From IMG/VR virus record IMGVR_UViG_3300021076_000097, positions 1 to 33,007 of that record: DNA of 33,007 bases; one strand, written 5' to 3'. The first letter of the stretch is position 1. Each line of letters begins with the position of its first letter. Source of the stretch: a virus. The notes beneath the pieces were generated by a model, which saw only the letters and a list, made by a program, of their open reading frames with translations, was not told the origin of the DNA and searched no databases. This document shows, one piece after another, positions 1 to 9,863 of this stretch. Position numbers and translations under genes: made by a program.

Positions 1-19
1 TTAAAAAGATTTTTTTCAT
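1..19 (-). CDS. Start of a gene running off the left edge (partial)
   Basis: An ATG on the minus strand (bases 19-17) overlaps the last base of the upstream TAA stop, giving the TAATG junction seen at several other gene borders here. Only six codons are visible (MKKIFL), a Lys-Lys then hydrophobic start that would fit a signal peptide or membrane protein. No function can be assigned. Genes after the tail fibre often encode lysis proteins, but that is only a positional guess. Confidence 0.4.
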
Positions 20-366
20 TAACTTCCAACACCTACATGCAAAATAAGACTTGCGGTTCCGGTGTCGGTAATAGCGGAATAATATTGATTACCAGTAACT
101 CCAGAGACGTTACCAAGGCCAACAACCATAACAGCACCAGCAGGAATATAAACTTGTGTTGTACCTCCAGCAGCCGCTGTATTAACAGCCACTACAGTAT
201 TATTACCAAAAGCTAATTGAACGCCAGCCGTTCCATTATTGACGACCATAACATCGGGATAATTAGGGGATGTCGTTAATAGTGCAGCGGCAGATGCAGT
301 CGTTCCTACTGACGTATTACTGCGTTGAATGGCAGAAGTAAAATTCTGTATGGGCATTGCTGGCAT
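19..366 (-). CDS. Small beta-rich virion surface protein (hypothetical)
   Basis: This 115-residue protein has no charged core. It is rich in Thr, Ala, Val and Gly, with alternating hydrophobic stretches such as VMVVNNGTAGVQLAFG, which suggests a small beta-sandwich. It begins three bases after the fibre-chaperone stop, with AAGGA eight bases before ATG; a second ATG lies at codon 4. Similar small beta proteins occur near tail-fibre genes in podoviruses and may decorate the fibre or head. I recognise no catalytic motif and infer a structural role from composition and position. Confidence 0.55.
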   Translation of the reverse strand: MPAMPIQNFTSAIQRSNTSVGTTASAAALLTTSPNYPDVMVVNNGTAGVQLAFGNNTVVAVNTAAAGGTTQVYIPAGAVMVVGLGNVSGVTGNQYYSAITDTGTASLILHVGVGS

Positions 367-368
367 GA

Positions 369-746
369 TTACGTTCCTTGTGGGTATGCTGGTTTCGTCG
401 GCAACACGCCAACACTGGTTGATTTAAGTAATGCGCGAAGTGAACGACGATAATTAACGAATGTCACGACATCGGTAGCTGTCATGGTTGTTAAACCCAA
501 AGATACGGCTTCGCTAATCCGATGCATCGTTGTGTCGGTATCGTCAAGGGCTGATTGAACGGAGGCGATAAATGCCGAAAGCAATTGTGCTAAAGTTGGA
601 CTTGGTTGAACTGGCGCACTGAATGCACCATTGGTATATGTCCATCCAATTCCGGCTGTATCGGTTTGAACATCATTTTCATTCAAAGCAGAATCAGAAA
701 CGTAAACGTTTGTGACAATTCCATTTTCTATGACTGCAAAACTCAT
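369..746 (-). CDS. Tail fibre assembly (Tfa-like) protein
   Basis: The protein has 125 residues. It opens with FAVIENGIVTNVYVSD and then IGWTYTNGAFSAP, the pattern seen at the start of many phage fibre-assembly and fibre-associated proteins, where a short N-terminal beta domain precedes a helical tail. The C-terminal half (about residues 50-115) is predicted helical. It lies directly after the tail-fibre gene (8-base gap), the usual place for a chaperone that helps the fibre trimerise. Similar proteins can instead remain as virion parts. The ribosome site is weak (TAGGT about six bases before ATG), so its translation may be coupled to that of the fibre gene. Confidence 0.6.
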   Translation of the reverse strand: MSFAVIENGIVTNVYVSDSALNENDVQTDTAGIGWTYTNGAFSAPVQPSPTLAQLLSAFIASVQSALDDTDTTMHRISEAVSLGLTTMTATDVVTFVNYRRSLRALLKSTSVGVLPTKPAYPQGT

Positions 747-754
747 GGTTTTAC

Positions 755-2167
755 CTATGCGCTGACGTATTCTGTGACGATGACAATGCCATTACCGCCT
801 GTGGCACCTGCAAAAGAAGAATTGTTGGAAACGTTACCAGATCCACCTTGTCCTAAAGTACCAGCTAAGCCAGCACTATTCTGGCCACCACCTTGGGGAT
901 TGGGATTATAAGGTGCCAAAGCACTTCCACCACCTCCACCAGCAATAGCAAAAGCTGATCCAGTAGCTATGCCACATGAACCGTAGCCTCCTGAAACAGA
1001 ATAGTCGCTGTTTGTTACAGTGCTGCCTCCGCCGCCGCCTGCGCTAACAATTGTACCACCGGCTGCGTTTGTGCTTCCGTATCCACCCGTTCCTCCTGTT
1101 GCGGATAAAGTAAGGCCGCCCGTGCCAGTAAGGACAACACTTGTTGTTCCGCCTGTACTGCCATTGTTATTTCCAGATGCCGCAGATCCGCCAGCACCAA
1201 TGGTAACTGAAGCTGATGAACCTATTTGAGCTGATGTAACAACTTTTTTGCCATAAGAACCACCACCACCACCACCTGATGCAGAAGTAGCACTAGTACC
1301 ACCGGCTGTGCCACCACCACCACCACCTGCGCCCAAAAATTCAATAACAGCGTAAACCATCCCGGTTGTTGGCGTATAAGTGCCTGATGATGTAAATTTC
1401 TGAACAATGATCTTATCAAAAACAGGAGAACCGTTGAGTTTAATACTGGTCGATGCAGCAACAGTTGATCCGCTTGTGTTGCCAATAACATTACCAGTAA
1501 TAGTGCCAGAAGCATTAATAGCGGCTGTCGTCGTCGTCCCCGTAACACCCAAATTCCCTGATATTGTGCCGCCAGCAAGCGGAAGATACGTGCCGCCAAC
1601 ATTAATTGTTTGCACATTCAACGCCAACGACCAATCCCCAGCAGCTAAATCCGTTGCCCATGTGCCAGATGTATTGGCAATAGCGCAGACATATAAATTA
1701 TTTGTATACGCGCCATTAACGCCGTCCTGAACGATATCGCCAAAATTGTAGACAATATTGGTAGCCCAAACGCCACGGTATGAACCACCGCGAGCAGACA
1801 CTTGCTGGATTTCCATGCAAAGAGTATCAAGGGCTTGTTCTGTAACTTGTGGCGCATAATCGCCTTGATTCTGGATGCTGATAAGTTGCTGTAAAGGAAG
1901 CGTGCGCGTAATCGTACAAGTATAACCAACGCCAGGGGCACTATTTAAAGTTACATATCCCCCCACACCCCAGAGCTGACCAGCCGTGGCTGAATTAAGC
2001 GTTACCGTATATTGTGATGCTGTTAGGGTGGTAGATGCGCCAGTGCTTGTATTTGTGGTCTGAACAGTAATGTCAGATGCAGCATCGGCGATAAATGAAA
2101 ATGGAACGACAGTTTGAGCCGCTATCAAAACAACGGTAGTAGATGAAGCGGTTGTGCTGATTGTCAA
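755..2167 (-). CDS. Tail fibre, T7 gp17-like N-terminus with glycine-rich tip
   Basis: This 470-residue receptor-binding fibre has three parts. Residues 1-130 match the T7 gp17-type attachment domain: an antiparallel beta start, TITRTLPLQQLISIQNQGDY, then the ALDTLCMEIQQ helix. Residues about 130-190 hold a carbohydrate-module-like pattern with YRGVWATNIVYNFGDIVQDG and GDW. From about residue 265 the tip is extremely Gly/Ser-rich with repeated GGGGG blocks and ends in GGNGIVIVTEYVSA, typical of the glycine-rich tail-fibre domain that folds as a polyglycine sandwich and holds host specificity. The start is TTG at 2167, with GGGAG eight bases upstream and no alternative ATG nearby. The Gly-rich DNA produces long spurious Pro-rich frames on the other strand. 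Confidence 0.85.
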   Translation of the reverse strand: MTISTTASSTTVVLIAAQTVVPFSFIADAASDITVQTTNTSTGASTTLTASQYTVTLNSATAGQLWGVGGYVTLNSAPGVGYTCTITRTLPLQQLISIQNQGDYAPQVTEQALDTLCMEIQQVSARGGSYRGVWATNIVYNFGDIVQDGVNGAYTNNLYVCAIANTSGTWATDLAAGDWSLALNVQTINVGGTYLPLAGGTISGNLGVTGTTTTAAINASGTITGNVIGNTSGSTVAASTSIKLNGSPVFDKIIVQKFTSSGTYTPTTGMVYAVIEFLGAGGGGGGTAGGTSATSASGGGGGGSYGKKVVTSAQIGSSASVTIGAGGSAASGNNNGSTGGTTSVVLTGTGGLTLSATGGTGGYGSTNAAGGTIVSAGGGGGSTVTNSDYSVSGGYGSCGIATGSAFAIAGGGGGSALAPYNPNPQGGGQNSAGLAGTLGQGGSGNVSNNSSFAGATGGNGIVIVTEYVSA

Positions 2168-2180
2168 TATAGTCTCCCTG

Positions 2181-2214
2181 TCTGCATCACGCAGATAGTT
2201 TGGGCAGTATTATA
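2181..2214 (-). promoter_or_regulatory. Possible promoter and leader hairpin before the tail fibre gene
   Basis: The 75-base gap between the giant ejection protein gene and the tail fibre contains, on the minus strand, a perfect TATAAT (2214-2209). It is followed by a small hairpin, TCTGC-GTGAT-GCAGA (2195-2181), and then the GGGAG ribosome site. No good -35 box stands 16-18 bases upstream, so this is only a candidate internal promoter for the fibre genes. Confidence 0.28.
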
Positions 2215-2242
2215 GGCTATATTTGGTTAAAAGGCTAGGGGG

Positions 2243-5200
2243 TTATTTGTTATGAAGTTGTTCTTTAACCTCCGCCGCCCTATCCCTAATATCTGGATAT
2301 TTTGATGTTATATACGCAACACCAGCATCTCGTGTAGCTGTAATAGCACTATCAATTACTTTTGCCTGATCGTAATGAGATAGTTTCTCAAATCCGGGGA
2401 TTTGCAAGATTCCATTATTCTTGTCATTCCACAAAGCATCCCTGAGAGCAAGCCCAGATACTACGGCATATTCATGGTATTGATCTGGCGTCAACTTTAT
2501 ACCCATAATTTCTTTTGGAATGGTTGAAATTCCAATATCCAATTTTTGTAATTTCTGAACTATGGGGTCATTATTATCCCACCCCATTCCCATACCAGTT
2601 CCACTAGGCAACTTACCGCCCAACACATTAACCTTTGGATCAAGCATATAAGAAACGAATGGCAACCTATTGGCTATCTTGGGGCCGAAACCCCATAGAT
2701 TACTTACGCCATTGCTTGTTACCGACCTAGCCGTGGGGTCAACCTGTTGTCTTGTCATGTTCAATGCGGCTGAATATGGAATAAAACCCGTAGCTAGGTT
2801 CTGTATATATTTCCATGCTGAATCTTGGTTTCTAAACATATCAACAAGCTGTGACATGCCATTTAGCCATGTGTCGCTGGTAATATTTTCTCCAAAACTG
2901 GCAGCAATCCCCGTGGCTATGTGGACGTCAGCCCCACTTTCGAGGGAGTGAATACCATCAGCAAAATCAGCACATGCGCCGACAATAGGTGCCATTTCTC
3001 CAAGCCATTTTTTGTACGGGATATAAAGGTTCCCCACCTTAATGCTGTACGGTTTCCATCCTCCAGCTATAAGCACATTGCGTTGCTTATAATCAGTTGG
3101 CCCGCCCCCGGTTATAAAACCAGCCATTCCCATGCCGAAAGCTACCGTTCCAGCTGTTGCACCTAGCATCATCTTGGCTCCGGCGTTAGCCCTCGCAATG
3201 TCACCGTTTTTGCCTAACAAATCGTCGCGCACAGACTGCTTAATAAGCCCAAGCGGTGTGCTTTCAATTAAACCTTGATCCAGCATGTTAACGCCAATTT
3301 TGGCAAATGGCATTGCTAATCCAGTGACAAGCCTAAACCCTGGAATATTGTTATTCGATACCGTAGAAAGGACTCTATTCATTTCTGCGCTTGAAGTCTT
3401 CATATACATAGCTTCAAGAGATTTTTCGTGAGCGTCTTTCATCGCTTCGATTGGAGGGTTCTGTGTGTACTTCACAAGATGATTGCTCATTGCATCGCCA
3501 GTAAAGCCTTTCGACACGCCATCTTGGAAAGCTTTCTCTGCTATCCGCATTTCATAATTGACGGAATATGAAAGAGTATGGATACCAGCGATTGATCGCT
3601 CTGGAACGGTCAGAAAATGCCCAATACCACCCGGCAATGATTGTTTGTATCCCTTGTTCGATTTTTCAATTTCATTCTGTAAGTAAGTATGAATTGCAGG
3701 ATAGGATTCCGCTTGTTTTGCTGCGGCATGTTTATTAGCACTTCGAAGTGCAAGGGTTGCATCAATGTCAGATATATTGACTTTATTAGCCCTAGCTTCA
3801 ACTCTTGCCGCTTTTAACAGGTCGTTCTTTCCTGAGAATCTTTGTTGAAATACTTTATCGAGCGCAGTACGAGCAACACCTTCTTCCGAGCCGCGCATAA
3901 ATGGGATGCCGGATTTAACTGCCCCCCACGCCACTGGGAATGAGTTCATTGCGGCATTATTGAGGACAGTGAGCATGTATGGTATTTGTTCCAGAGTTAC
4001 TCTATCTGCATCTCCCCTTATCGCTCCAATCAACGCTGCGTAAGGCGTGTTTATTAAAGCGCGTCCATACGCTTTTACAAATGTATTGGACAAATACGCA
4101 AGATGCGTTAATGGGTTTGAAAGAACATTATTTCTAAAGAAAGCTAACGTTGCATCTTCAAAAGCCTTGTACCTACCTGTGCGCATATCAACGGCAAACT
4201 CTGCCTTTGCTTCTGGCTTATCAATAGATTGCATGAGTTTTGCTTCTTCTTCTAATTGAAGAAGAGACTTCCCTGTGACGGATTTTATATATGAGGCAAG
4301 ATCCGGGATATTTTCTGAACTGGATACCCTTCTAAGAGCGTGTCCAGCGTGCGCCCAGTCAGCTTGTAGTTCAGCCCTGATTTCTGCTGCTATTTGCAGT
4401 TGCTGAGTAATGCGGAGATACGCCAACATATCTTGTGGAGATTTCTTTGCATCAACCTTTAATGTTGCGGACTTTTCAGCTAGTTGTTCGATAAGTTCAA
4501 AATTAGCGTCAATAAGTTTTTGTTGCCTATATGCAGCATCCCCATAACGAGCGTCCATAATATCTGAATTATTGGCAACCAGTTCGTTTAGAGCCGCCAT
4601 CGCATCGGCACTTCCATTTATTTTATCAAGACGAAAACGTTTGCTGCTCTCGTCTAAATAATAGGGTTTGCCCCCTGCTGGATGTGTGGTTCCTGCGGCG
4701 GCTCTTTCTCCTGCTGCTGTTCCGGCATCGCCTGCGGCATTCCCGCTTCCTTCGCTTGCTGCTTTTCTATCGGCTGCGCCGAGTTCTCCGGTTGGCTCGG
4801 TTGATTCTGCTCCGGATTCTGCTGTTGGTCGTAACTCAGAGCCTTCTGGCGAAGTTGCACTTCCGCTTGTGCCGATCTTTGGAGGTTCTGACGCAGTGGC
4901 GTCTGTGGCAACTGACTCAGTCCCTGCACTATCTGTTGCGCCTCCGCTAATTTTTTCTGCGCTTGCGATAACATTTTCAGCCTCCTTGTCGCCATGCTGT
5001 TTGGCGGTTAAATTTATCTCATTACGAACATTATCGGCAACATCTGTTGCCTTATCCGGGGGTGTTTCTTTCGCATCCTGCTCATGTAAATCTGCAAATT
5101 CTTTTCCAGACATATTTTCTGGGGTTATTACAGTCTCATAGCCACCTTCTCCGCCCCCAAGCATACGATCAAACATCTTACGAATATCATCATTTATCTG

Positions 5201-7519
5201 TACTTTTTGATCTGGTATATTCTCAACAGAACGATAAATATCGGTTAATAATTTCTTTAATTTAGCAAATATATCAGACATTGCCTCATTGGGCGCATGA
5301 CCTTCCATAAAATACCGCTCGGTAGCACGCGCAAATGATTCGTGCTGTGATCTAGTAAAGCCGCTCCAATTGCCTTTTGCGTTGCCGAGCCATTTTCTTA
5401 TATTTGCAACATCATCGACTAGTTGCTTTGGCGCACCATCCTCAGCCGCATATTTTGCCATAATATCAAGAAAGTGATGTGCGCTTTCATGAATAAACGT
5501 GGAGGCATCGGCACGCTTCATCAACCGTATTATAGCCCTACCAGTGTTGGATACATACGTAGGTATATACGAACCTTTGGCTTTTTGCTCCAAAGTTCCC
5601 TTTTGTGCAAGTTGGGTTACGCTTTGGTTCTGTTTTACGACATCGGCACCCTCGCGCTTATACCAATCTGCGATTGTTCCTCGCGCACCCCCATACAAAT
5701 CAGACATACTTTGGAAGAATGTTGCCACAACTTGTGCTGTTGAATGAGCTTCTTCTGCGCTCCTTCCTGCTGCGACTTGCTTGGCTATAACATCATTTAC
5801 CACGGAATTACGCATTTGCTCTTTCGATGCGGTATTTTCTTGTGGCTCTTCTTGTGGTTCTTTTTCTCCAATTATATCGCCAAGATGTGCCTCAACATTA
5901 TATTTTGCAACATTCAATTTTGGTTCTGGGACTGTTTGAGTTTCCGGCATTTTCTCGGAAGCATCTCGATAAGCTTTGTTTACCTCATCGGCCAAACCTT
6001 CGCGCTCTTTTGATAGATCGCTTATCTTACTTCTAACGACGGCCATGTCTGGCGTATCTTCTGTCTTCTTGCCTTCAACAAGTTCATTAAACGCATCCGT
6101 TGCATCAGATATTTGAGAGCGCAAATCAGCAAGCATAGAAGCTTGTTTATTTGTCAATCTATCCTCAACACCATTAACCTTATCAAGTATATCACTGATT
6201 TTCTGATTATTTGTATCAGTCAAATTATCGACTTTGCCTTTCGCTTCAACAATATCAGGATCAATCATGATGTTATCATCACGCTTTTGCACCAGATCTT
6301 TCACCCATGTATGCAACCTTTGGAGTTGAGCCGTAATAGGGTCCCATTTAGAAAACACTTCAGGGTTTATTTGACGAGCAACATCGTGAATAGTTTGGGG
6401 TTCTACAGTCTTGACATTAATTGAAGGTGCTTCTTGATTTTCCGCTATCTCAGGCTTGATGGATGAATGAACTTCTGGTTCGCTAAATTTCAGAGGTTCT
6501 TTAAAGTAGTCGGCCTCCGTACCCATTGCGCTGGCGTTATTCAAACGCACAATTCTATCTGGCGGCTTTACCCACGAAGCACCTTCACCGCCCATAACAA
6601 TCTGGGAAACCTGCTGCCCCATATCAATGGCATCTTCTTTACTCATTCCAGATCGTTCGGCCTCTTCCTGCATAGCGGCACTAGCGCCTGACAATGTAGC
6701 TTCCATGCTAGGAAGAATCATTGCGGCCTTCATCATGACGGTTACTGGGTCTTCTGTGCTTACACCGCGTTCATCAACCTGTGGCGAAAACTGCTCAATC
6801 GTAGAGCGCAATTGATCCATATATGCGCTTTGCATAAATGCAGTTGCGTATGGCTTAATAATATCACCCGCAAGATTGGCCATGCTTGCGGCATTTTCCT
6901 GAAAACCATTGGAGTTCTTAAAGCTCTTTAGATCAGAACTGATTTCGTCATCATGGGCTATACTGGCTTGATCTGGAACTTTTGCTCTGAATAAATTAAC
7001 CACATCATTGTTTATCGAATTTCCAATATTGCTCATGCCAAAGAATGCGGCCTTTGCCGCACCGCCCAATGCGCTTACCGTCTTATCAACATTCATCATT
7101 GTTCTGGCATTATTAGGAGCAAGTTTTTGAAGTGCTTCGAATGCTGACTTATCCGTATCGTTCAATGTCGCCTTGTAATCGTCTATTTCCTTTTGTTCTT
7201 GAATCGGCTTTTGCTCAATAGCCAATTTCTCCTGCGCTTCAGGAGTGTTCATATGCGCAGATATATCCTCCGAAAAAGACGCCAAGTCGCTATTTGTTTG
7301 TTCCGCATGTTTTTGTGCTTCAGCGGCAAATGCGTTTAGATCGGATTGCTGCTGTGTCGCCTGTTCTGGCGTTATCGGTGCTGGCGCGACCTGTGGTGTG
7401 AGTTGTTGCTGTGCAGGTTGTTCAACAGTCTGTGATGTCGCAACTTGCTGTGGTGCGATTACAGGAGGCTGGTCAGGCTGTGCTGTAAGCACTTCTGTTT
7501 GGTTAACAGGATCGGCCAT
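2243..7519 (-). CDS. Giant internal virion (ejection) protein with zincin-type metallopeptidase domain
   Basis: This is the longest gene in the window: 1758 residues, the last and largest of three consecutive ejection-type proteins. Residues 1-150 are Gln/Pro/Ala-rich and probably disordered. The middle contains long charged helices. At about residues 670-790 lies a zincin-like domain: FIHESAHHFLD supplies HExxH (His677, Glu678, His681), and HESFARATERYFMEG (from about 726) supplies a likely glutamate ligand, followed by the helix IFAKLKKLLTDIYRS. This arrangement is known from phage polyvalent proteins. Residues about 880-980 are low-complexity Ser/Thr/Glu/Gly. The C-terminal third has hydrophobic Gly/Ala segments (for example GTVAFGMGMAGFITGGG, about 1430-1450) that may insert into membrane during genome delivery. 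ATG overlaps the previous stop (TAATG) and GGAGG lies six bases upstream. Confidence 0.85.
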   Translation of the reverse strand: MADPVNQTEVLTAQPDQPPVIAPQQVATSQTVEQPAQQQLTPQVAPAPITPEQATQQQSDLNAFAAEAQKHAEQTNSDLASFSEDISAHMNTPEAQEKLAIEQKPIQEQKEIDDYKATLNDTDKSAFEALQKLAPNNARTMMNVDKTVSALGGAAKAAFFGMSNIGNSINNDVVNLFRAKVPDQASIAHDDEISSDLKSFKNSNGFQENAASMANLAGDIIKPYATAFMQSAYMDQLRSTIEQFSPQVDERGVSTEDPVTVMMKAAMILPSMEATLSGASAAMQEEAERSGMSKEDAIDMGQQVSQIVMGGEGASWVKPPDRIVRLNNASAMGTEADYFKEPLKFSEPEVHSSIKPEIAENQEAPSINVKTVEPQTIHDVARQINPEVFSKWDPITAQLQRLHTWVKDLVQKRDDNIMIDPDIVEAKGKVDNLTDTNNQKISDILDKVNGVEDRLTNKQASMLADLRSQISDATDAFNELVEGKKTEDTPDMAVVRSKISDLSKEREGLADEVNKAYRDASEKMPETQTVPEPKLNVAKYNVEAHLGDIIGEKEPQEEPQENTASKEQMRNSVVNDVIAKQVAAGRSAEEAHSTAQVVATFFQSMSDLYGGARGTIADWYKREGADVVKQNQSVTQLAQKGTLEQKAKGSYIPTYVSNTGRAIIRLMKRADASTFIHESAHHFLDIMAKYAAEDGAPKQLVDDVANIRKWLGNAKGNWSGFTRSQHESFARATERYFMEGHAPNEAMSDIFAKLKKLLTDIYRSVENIPDQKVQINDDIRKMFDRMLGGGEGGYETVITPENMSGKEFADLHEQDAKETPPDKATDVADNVRNEINLTAKQHGDKEAENVIASAEKISGGATDSAGTESVATDATASEPPKIGTSGSATSPEGSELRPTAESGAESTEPTGELGAADRKAASEGSGNAAGDAGTAAGERAAAGTTHPAGGKPYYLDESSKRFRLDKINGSADAMAALNELVANNSDIMDARYGDAAYRQQKLIDANFELIEQLAEKSATLKVDAKKSPQDMLAYLRITQQLQIAAEIRAELQADWAHAGHALRRVSSSENIPDLASYIKSVTGKSLLQLEEEAKLMQSIDKPEAKAEFAVDMRTGRYKAFEDATLAFFRNNVLSNPLTHLAYLSNTFVKAYGRALINTPYAALIGAIRGDADRVTLEQIPYMLTVLNNAAMNSFPVAWGAVKSGIPFMRGSEEGVARTALDKVFQQRFSGKNDLLKAARVEARANKVNISDIDATLALRSANKHAAAKQAESYPAIHTYLQNEIEKSNKGYKQSLPGGIGHFLTVPERSIAGIHTLSYSVNYEMRIAEKAFQDGVSKGFTGDAMSNHLVKYTQNPPIEAMKDAHEKSLEAMYMKTSSAEMNRVLSTVSNNNIPGFRLVTGLAMPFAKIGVNMLDQGLIESTPLGLIKQSVRDDLLGKNGDIARANAGAKMMLGATAGTVAFGMGMAGFITGGGPTDYKQRNVLIAGGWKPYSIKVGNLYIPYKKWLGEMAPIVGACADFADGIHSLESGADVHIATGIAASFGENITSDTWLNGMSQLVDMFRNQDSAWKYIQNLATGFIPYSAALNMTRQQVDPTARSVTSNGVSNLWGFGPKIANRLPFVSYMLDPKVNVLGGKLPSGTGMGMGWDNNDPIVQKLQKLDIGISTIPKEIMGIKLTPDQYHEYAVVSGLALRDALWNDKNNGILQIPGFEKLSHYDQAKVIDSAITATRDAGVAYITSKYPDIRDRAAEVKEQLHNK

Positions 7520-9861
7520 TACTGACCTCCGGCCAAAGGAACCGCCGGACTTGGTTTCCAGCCCATTGCCTTAGCTTCTTCCATATAAGCTTTTAATTTA
7601 TCTGGATCATTTTGCACTTTTGAAGCATCATACAAAACATCAGGAATACTGCGAACTTTAGGAGCATTAGTCGCACTCTCAACAATTCCTGTTGCTTTTG
7701 GAACTGACAAATCTTTAACCGCATTTCCGATCCAATTCTTATTACTTGGATCATAATATTCCATTGGTGAAATGGGCGGCTTTGCATTTTGCATATTGAG
7801 TTCTATTTGTGGCAACATTGACATTACAGTATTTAATTTTTCAGCCGATGACCCTTTATTATCTGCATAACCCAAGATTTGTGCTTTTATAATGCCGTAA
7901 GCAGCAGCTTTTCTTTCTTTAACATTATATTCTTCGTCTATATCTTTCTTTGCTTGCTTAACGCCATCGCCGTTCAGCATTCCTTTTTTCATATAATCAT
8001 TAAGCTGAGAATAATCGGTTATTTTATGATTTATGATATCTTCCTGAACTTGTGCATAGTTTGAACCGTATTTTGTTGGGTCTGGCTTTCCGGCAGCTTC
8101 ACGGTTGATTTTTGCCATTGATATGGCAGCATCCATTGTGGTTTTATCATTGGCCATAAATGTACGCATATCTGGCGTAATGCGCGGATCGGTAATGGAA
8201 TAAAAATCAGGATTTGCTGTTACATCCTGAATTTTTGCAGAGTTTTGATTTTTGTATTGATCTGCAACTTCTTTTAACTGAGTAAAATGAGCTTTTATTC
8301 CTTCAATAGTTGCATTTCTTTCATCTACATTTTGTATTGCGTTGGCTTGCTGTAACGCCCCAGATAAATCATAGTTTTGATACGCCTGTAAAGGATTGGC
8401 TGCTGGCTGTTGTGTAATTCCGCCCATTTGATGAGGCGCAAGAATTGCTTTTCCTAAATCAATTTTATTGCCATTATTATCAACCGTATCGCACTTTACT
8501 TGACCATACATCGCGTCGCACTTCGATTGTATAAAATCAGTAAATTGCTTCGCTGTCATATCTACCCTACCGCCATTTTTGGCAATAGCTTGAACTGGAT
8601 CATAGGTTGGACTTTTGAATGGAGCTAAAACATCTACAGCTTTTTTATCAGGGTTGTTAAAGAGGGCAGGGCCACCACCAACACCTTGTTGATAAATGGT
8701 ATAAATTTGTGCTGGCGTTGCTGAGCCGTTAAATAATTTGTTTGCAATAACGGATGCGTCATTAAGTCTATCGACCATAATATTTGCAGAATCTTGCTTA
8801 TTAGCAGGAACAACACCTTGTACTTGCCCAATGTTATCACTTGTTCGCCCAAAAGATGATTCCAACCCGGCAGTCATTAGAGCAAGATTTGGATCAACAT
8901 TTTTGGCTTGAGCCGCAGAAGCAACAGCAGATTTAACTTGAACAACAGACGCACCACCCAATCCTGATGGAGGAAGCGGTTGGCCTGCATTTATTGCGGC
9001 AACATTAGATGCAGCAGTATTTTTCAAATTTTCAGCGTGAAGCGTTTTTTCAATTTCAACTTGTTGAACGCCATCTAAAGCATCTTTATTTTGCAAATAA
9101 ATACTATTTGCAAAACTAATATCCCCACGGGCAACCGAAGCTCCTACGACTTGTTGTGTTATTTTACCTGTTATTTGTCGTGCATTTTCATCAAGAATTA
9201 CTTTGCCTTGAGGATCGTTAGGATCAACGCCTCCTCCAGTTGGACTAGTAGCGTAAAGGGTTGATTTACCAACAGCCGATTGAATAGCTTGATTAATAAC
9301 ATTTGAGTTACTTCCAGCGCCGACAGCTATGCTTCCTTGTGCATCAACAAAATCATTTACGCCTTGTTTTTCATAAGCAGTCTGCTGTTCATCAAGATGA
9401 CGCGCCATACCATCTTGTAAATTACTTATATGCCTAACAGAAAAGCTTCGAACAAGGTTTTGTTGGATAGGAGGCAAATCTTTAATTGCATTTTCTTGTG
9501 CTTGATTTAAAGCATCAAGAGTTGGCTGGTATGCTTTTTGGGCATCCATGCCTTTCGTTTGATAATAATCACTAGATATTTTTGCGGTAGCAGGAACAAG
9601 TTGATTGGATATAATATCATCAGCATGGGCTTGCGAGGCCATTTCAGCGTAATGCGTAGCTATATCACTCGCTTCATCTCCTAACTGTTCGCCAACCTTA
9701 CCAGCGCCTTGCAATGCACCGCCAACTTGTGCACCAAAATCGTCCGGGTTTGCATGAGCATCAAAACGCGGCCCACGACCCGCAGGTGAGTCCGTATCCG
9801 CAATCCCAGATGGACTTGCGTTATAACCTTGATAAACGTCTTGAGGTTTTGGACCAGCCAT
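7519..9861 (-). CDS. Internal virion protein with lytic transglycosylase (SLT) domain
   Basis: The protein has 780 residues. Residues about 305-420 carry a lysozyme-like transglycosylase core: VKSAVASAAQAKNVDPNLAL, then TAGLESSFGR with probable catalytic Glu334, then IYTIYQQGVGGG. Such domains cut peptidoglycan glycan strands so that the ejected DNA channel can cross the wall (compare T7 gp16 and other podovirus ejection proteins). The N-terminal 300 residues contain Gln/Ala-rich helices, with ADTDSPAG and RGPRFDAHANPDDFGAQVG near the start. The remainder is helical without a motif I know. The domain is central rather than N-terminal as in T7 gp16. The gene is preceded by the gp14-like protein and followed by the giant ejection protein, so the three probably assemble as the core or ejection complex. 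Confidence 0.85.
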   Translation of the reverse strand: MAGPKPQDVYQGYNASPSGIADTDSPAGRGPRFDAHANPDDFGAQVGGALQGAGKVGEQLGDEASDIATHYAEMASQAHADDIISNQLVPATAKISSDYYQTKGMDAQKAYQPTLDALNQAQENAIKDLPPIQQNLVRSFSVRHISNLQDGMARHLDEQQTAYEKQGVNDFVDAQGSIAVGAGSNSNVINQAIQSAVGKSTLYATSPTGGGVDPNDPQGKVILDENARQITGKITQQVVGASVARGDISFANSIYLQNKDALDGVQQVEIEKTLHAENLKNTAASNVAAINAGQPLPPSGLGGASVVQVKSAVASAAQAKNVDPNLALMTAGLESSFGRTSDNIGQVQGVVPANKQDSANIMVDRLNDASVIANKLFNGSATPAQIYTIYQQGVGGGPALFNNPDKKAVDVLAPFKSPTYDPVQAIAKNGGRVDMTAKQFTDFIQSKCDAMYGQVKCDTVDNNGNKIDLGKAILAPHQMGGITQQPAANPLQAYQNYDLSGALQQANAIQNVDERNATIEGIKAHFTQLKEVADQYKNQNSAKIQDVTANPDFYSITDPRITPDMRTFMANDKTTMDAAISMAKINREAAGKPDPTKYGSNYAQVQEDIINHKITDYSQLNDYMKKGMLNGDGVKQAKKDIDEEYNVKERKAAAYGIIKAQILGYADNKGSSAEKLNTVMSMLPQIELNMQNAKPPISPMEYYDPSNKNWIGNAVKDLSVPKATGIVESATNAPKVRSIPDVLYDASKVQNDPDKLKAYMEEAKAMGWKPSPAVPLAGGQ

Positions 9862-9863
9862 GT

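Noticed and set aside
755-2167. Long Pro-rich frames on the plus strand and Leu-rich frames on the minus strand opposite the tail fibre
   Set aside because: They are shadows of the Gly/Ser-rich fibre sequence, lack ribosome sites and have biased composition expected from reversed GGN codons.
2165-2214. TAATAC...CTAT...GGGAGA resembling a T7 RNA polymerase promoter before the tail fibre
   Set aside because: The spacing between blocks differs from the T7 promoter, the motif is not repeated at other gene borders, and no phage RNA polymerase is in the window.
1-2242. Possible diversity-generating retroelement target in the tail region, as in BPP-1
   Set aside because: No reverse transcriptase, no repeated template/variable region and no C-type lectin pattern is visible; the fibre tip is a glycine-rich domain.
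4654-5141. Alternative frames of 88-157 codons over the low-complexity part of the giant ejection protein
   Set aside because: They follow from the Ser/Thr/Glu/Gly-rich coding sequence; no start signals or recognisable domain, and the main frame continues unbroken.
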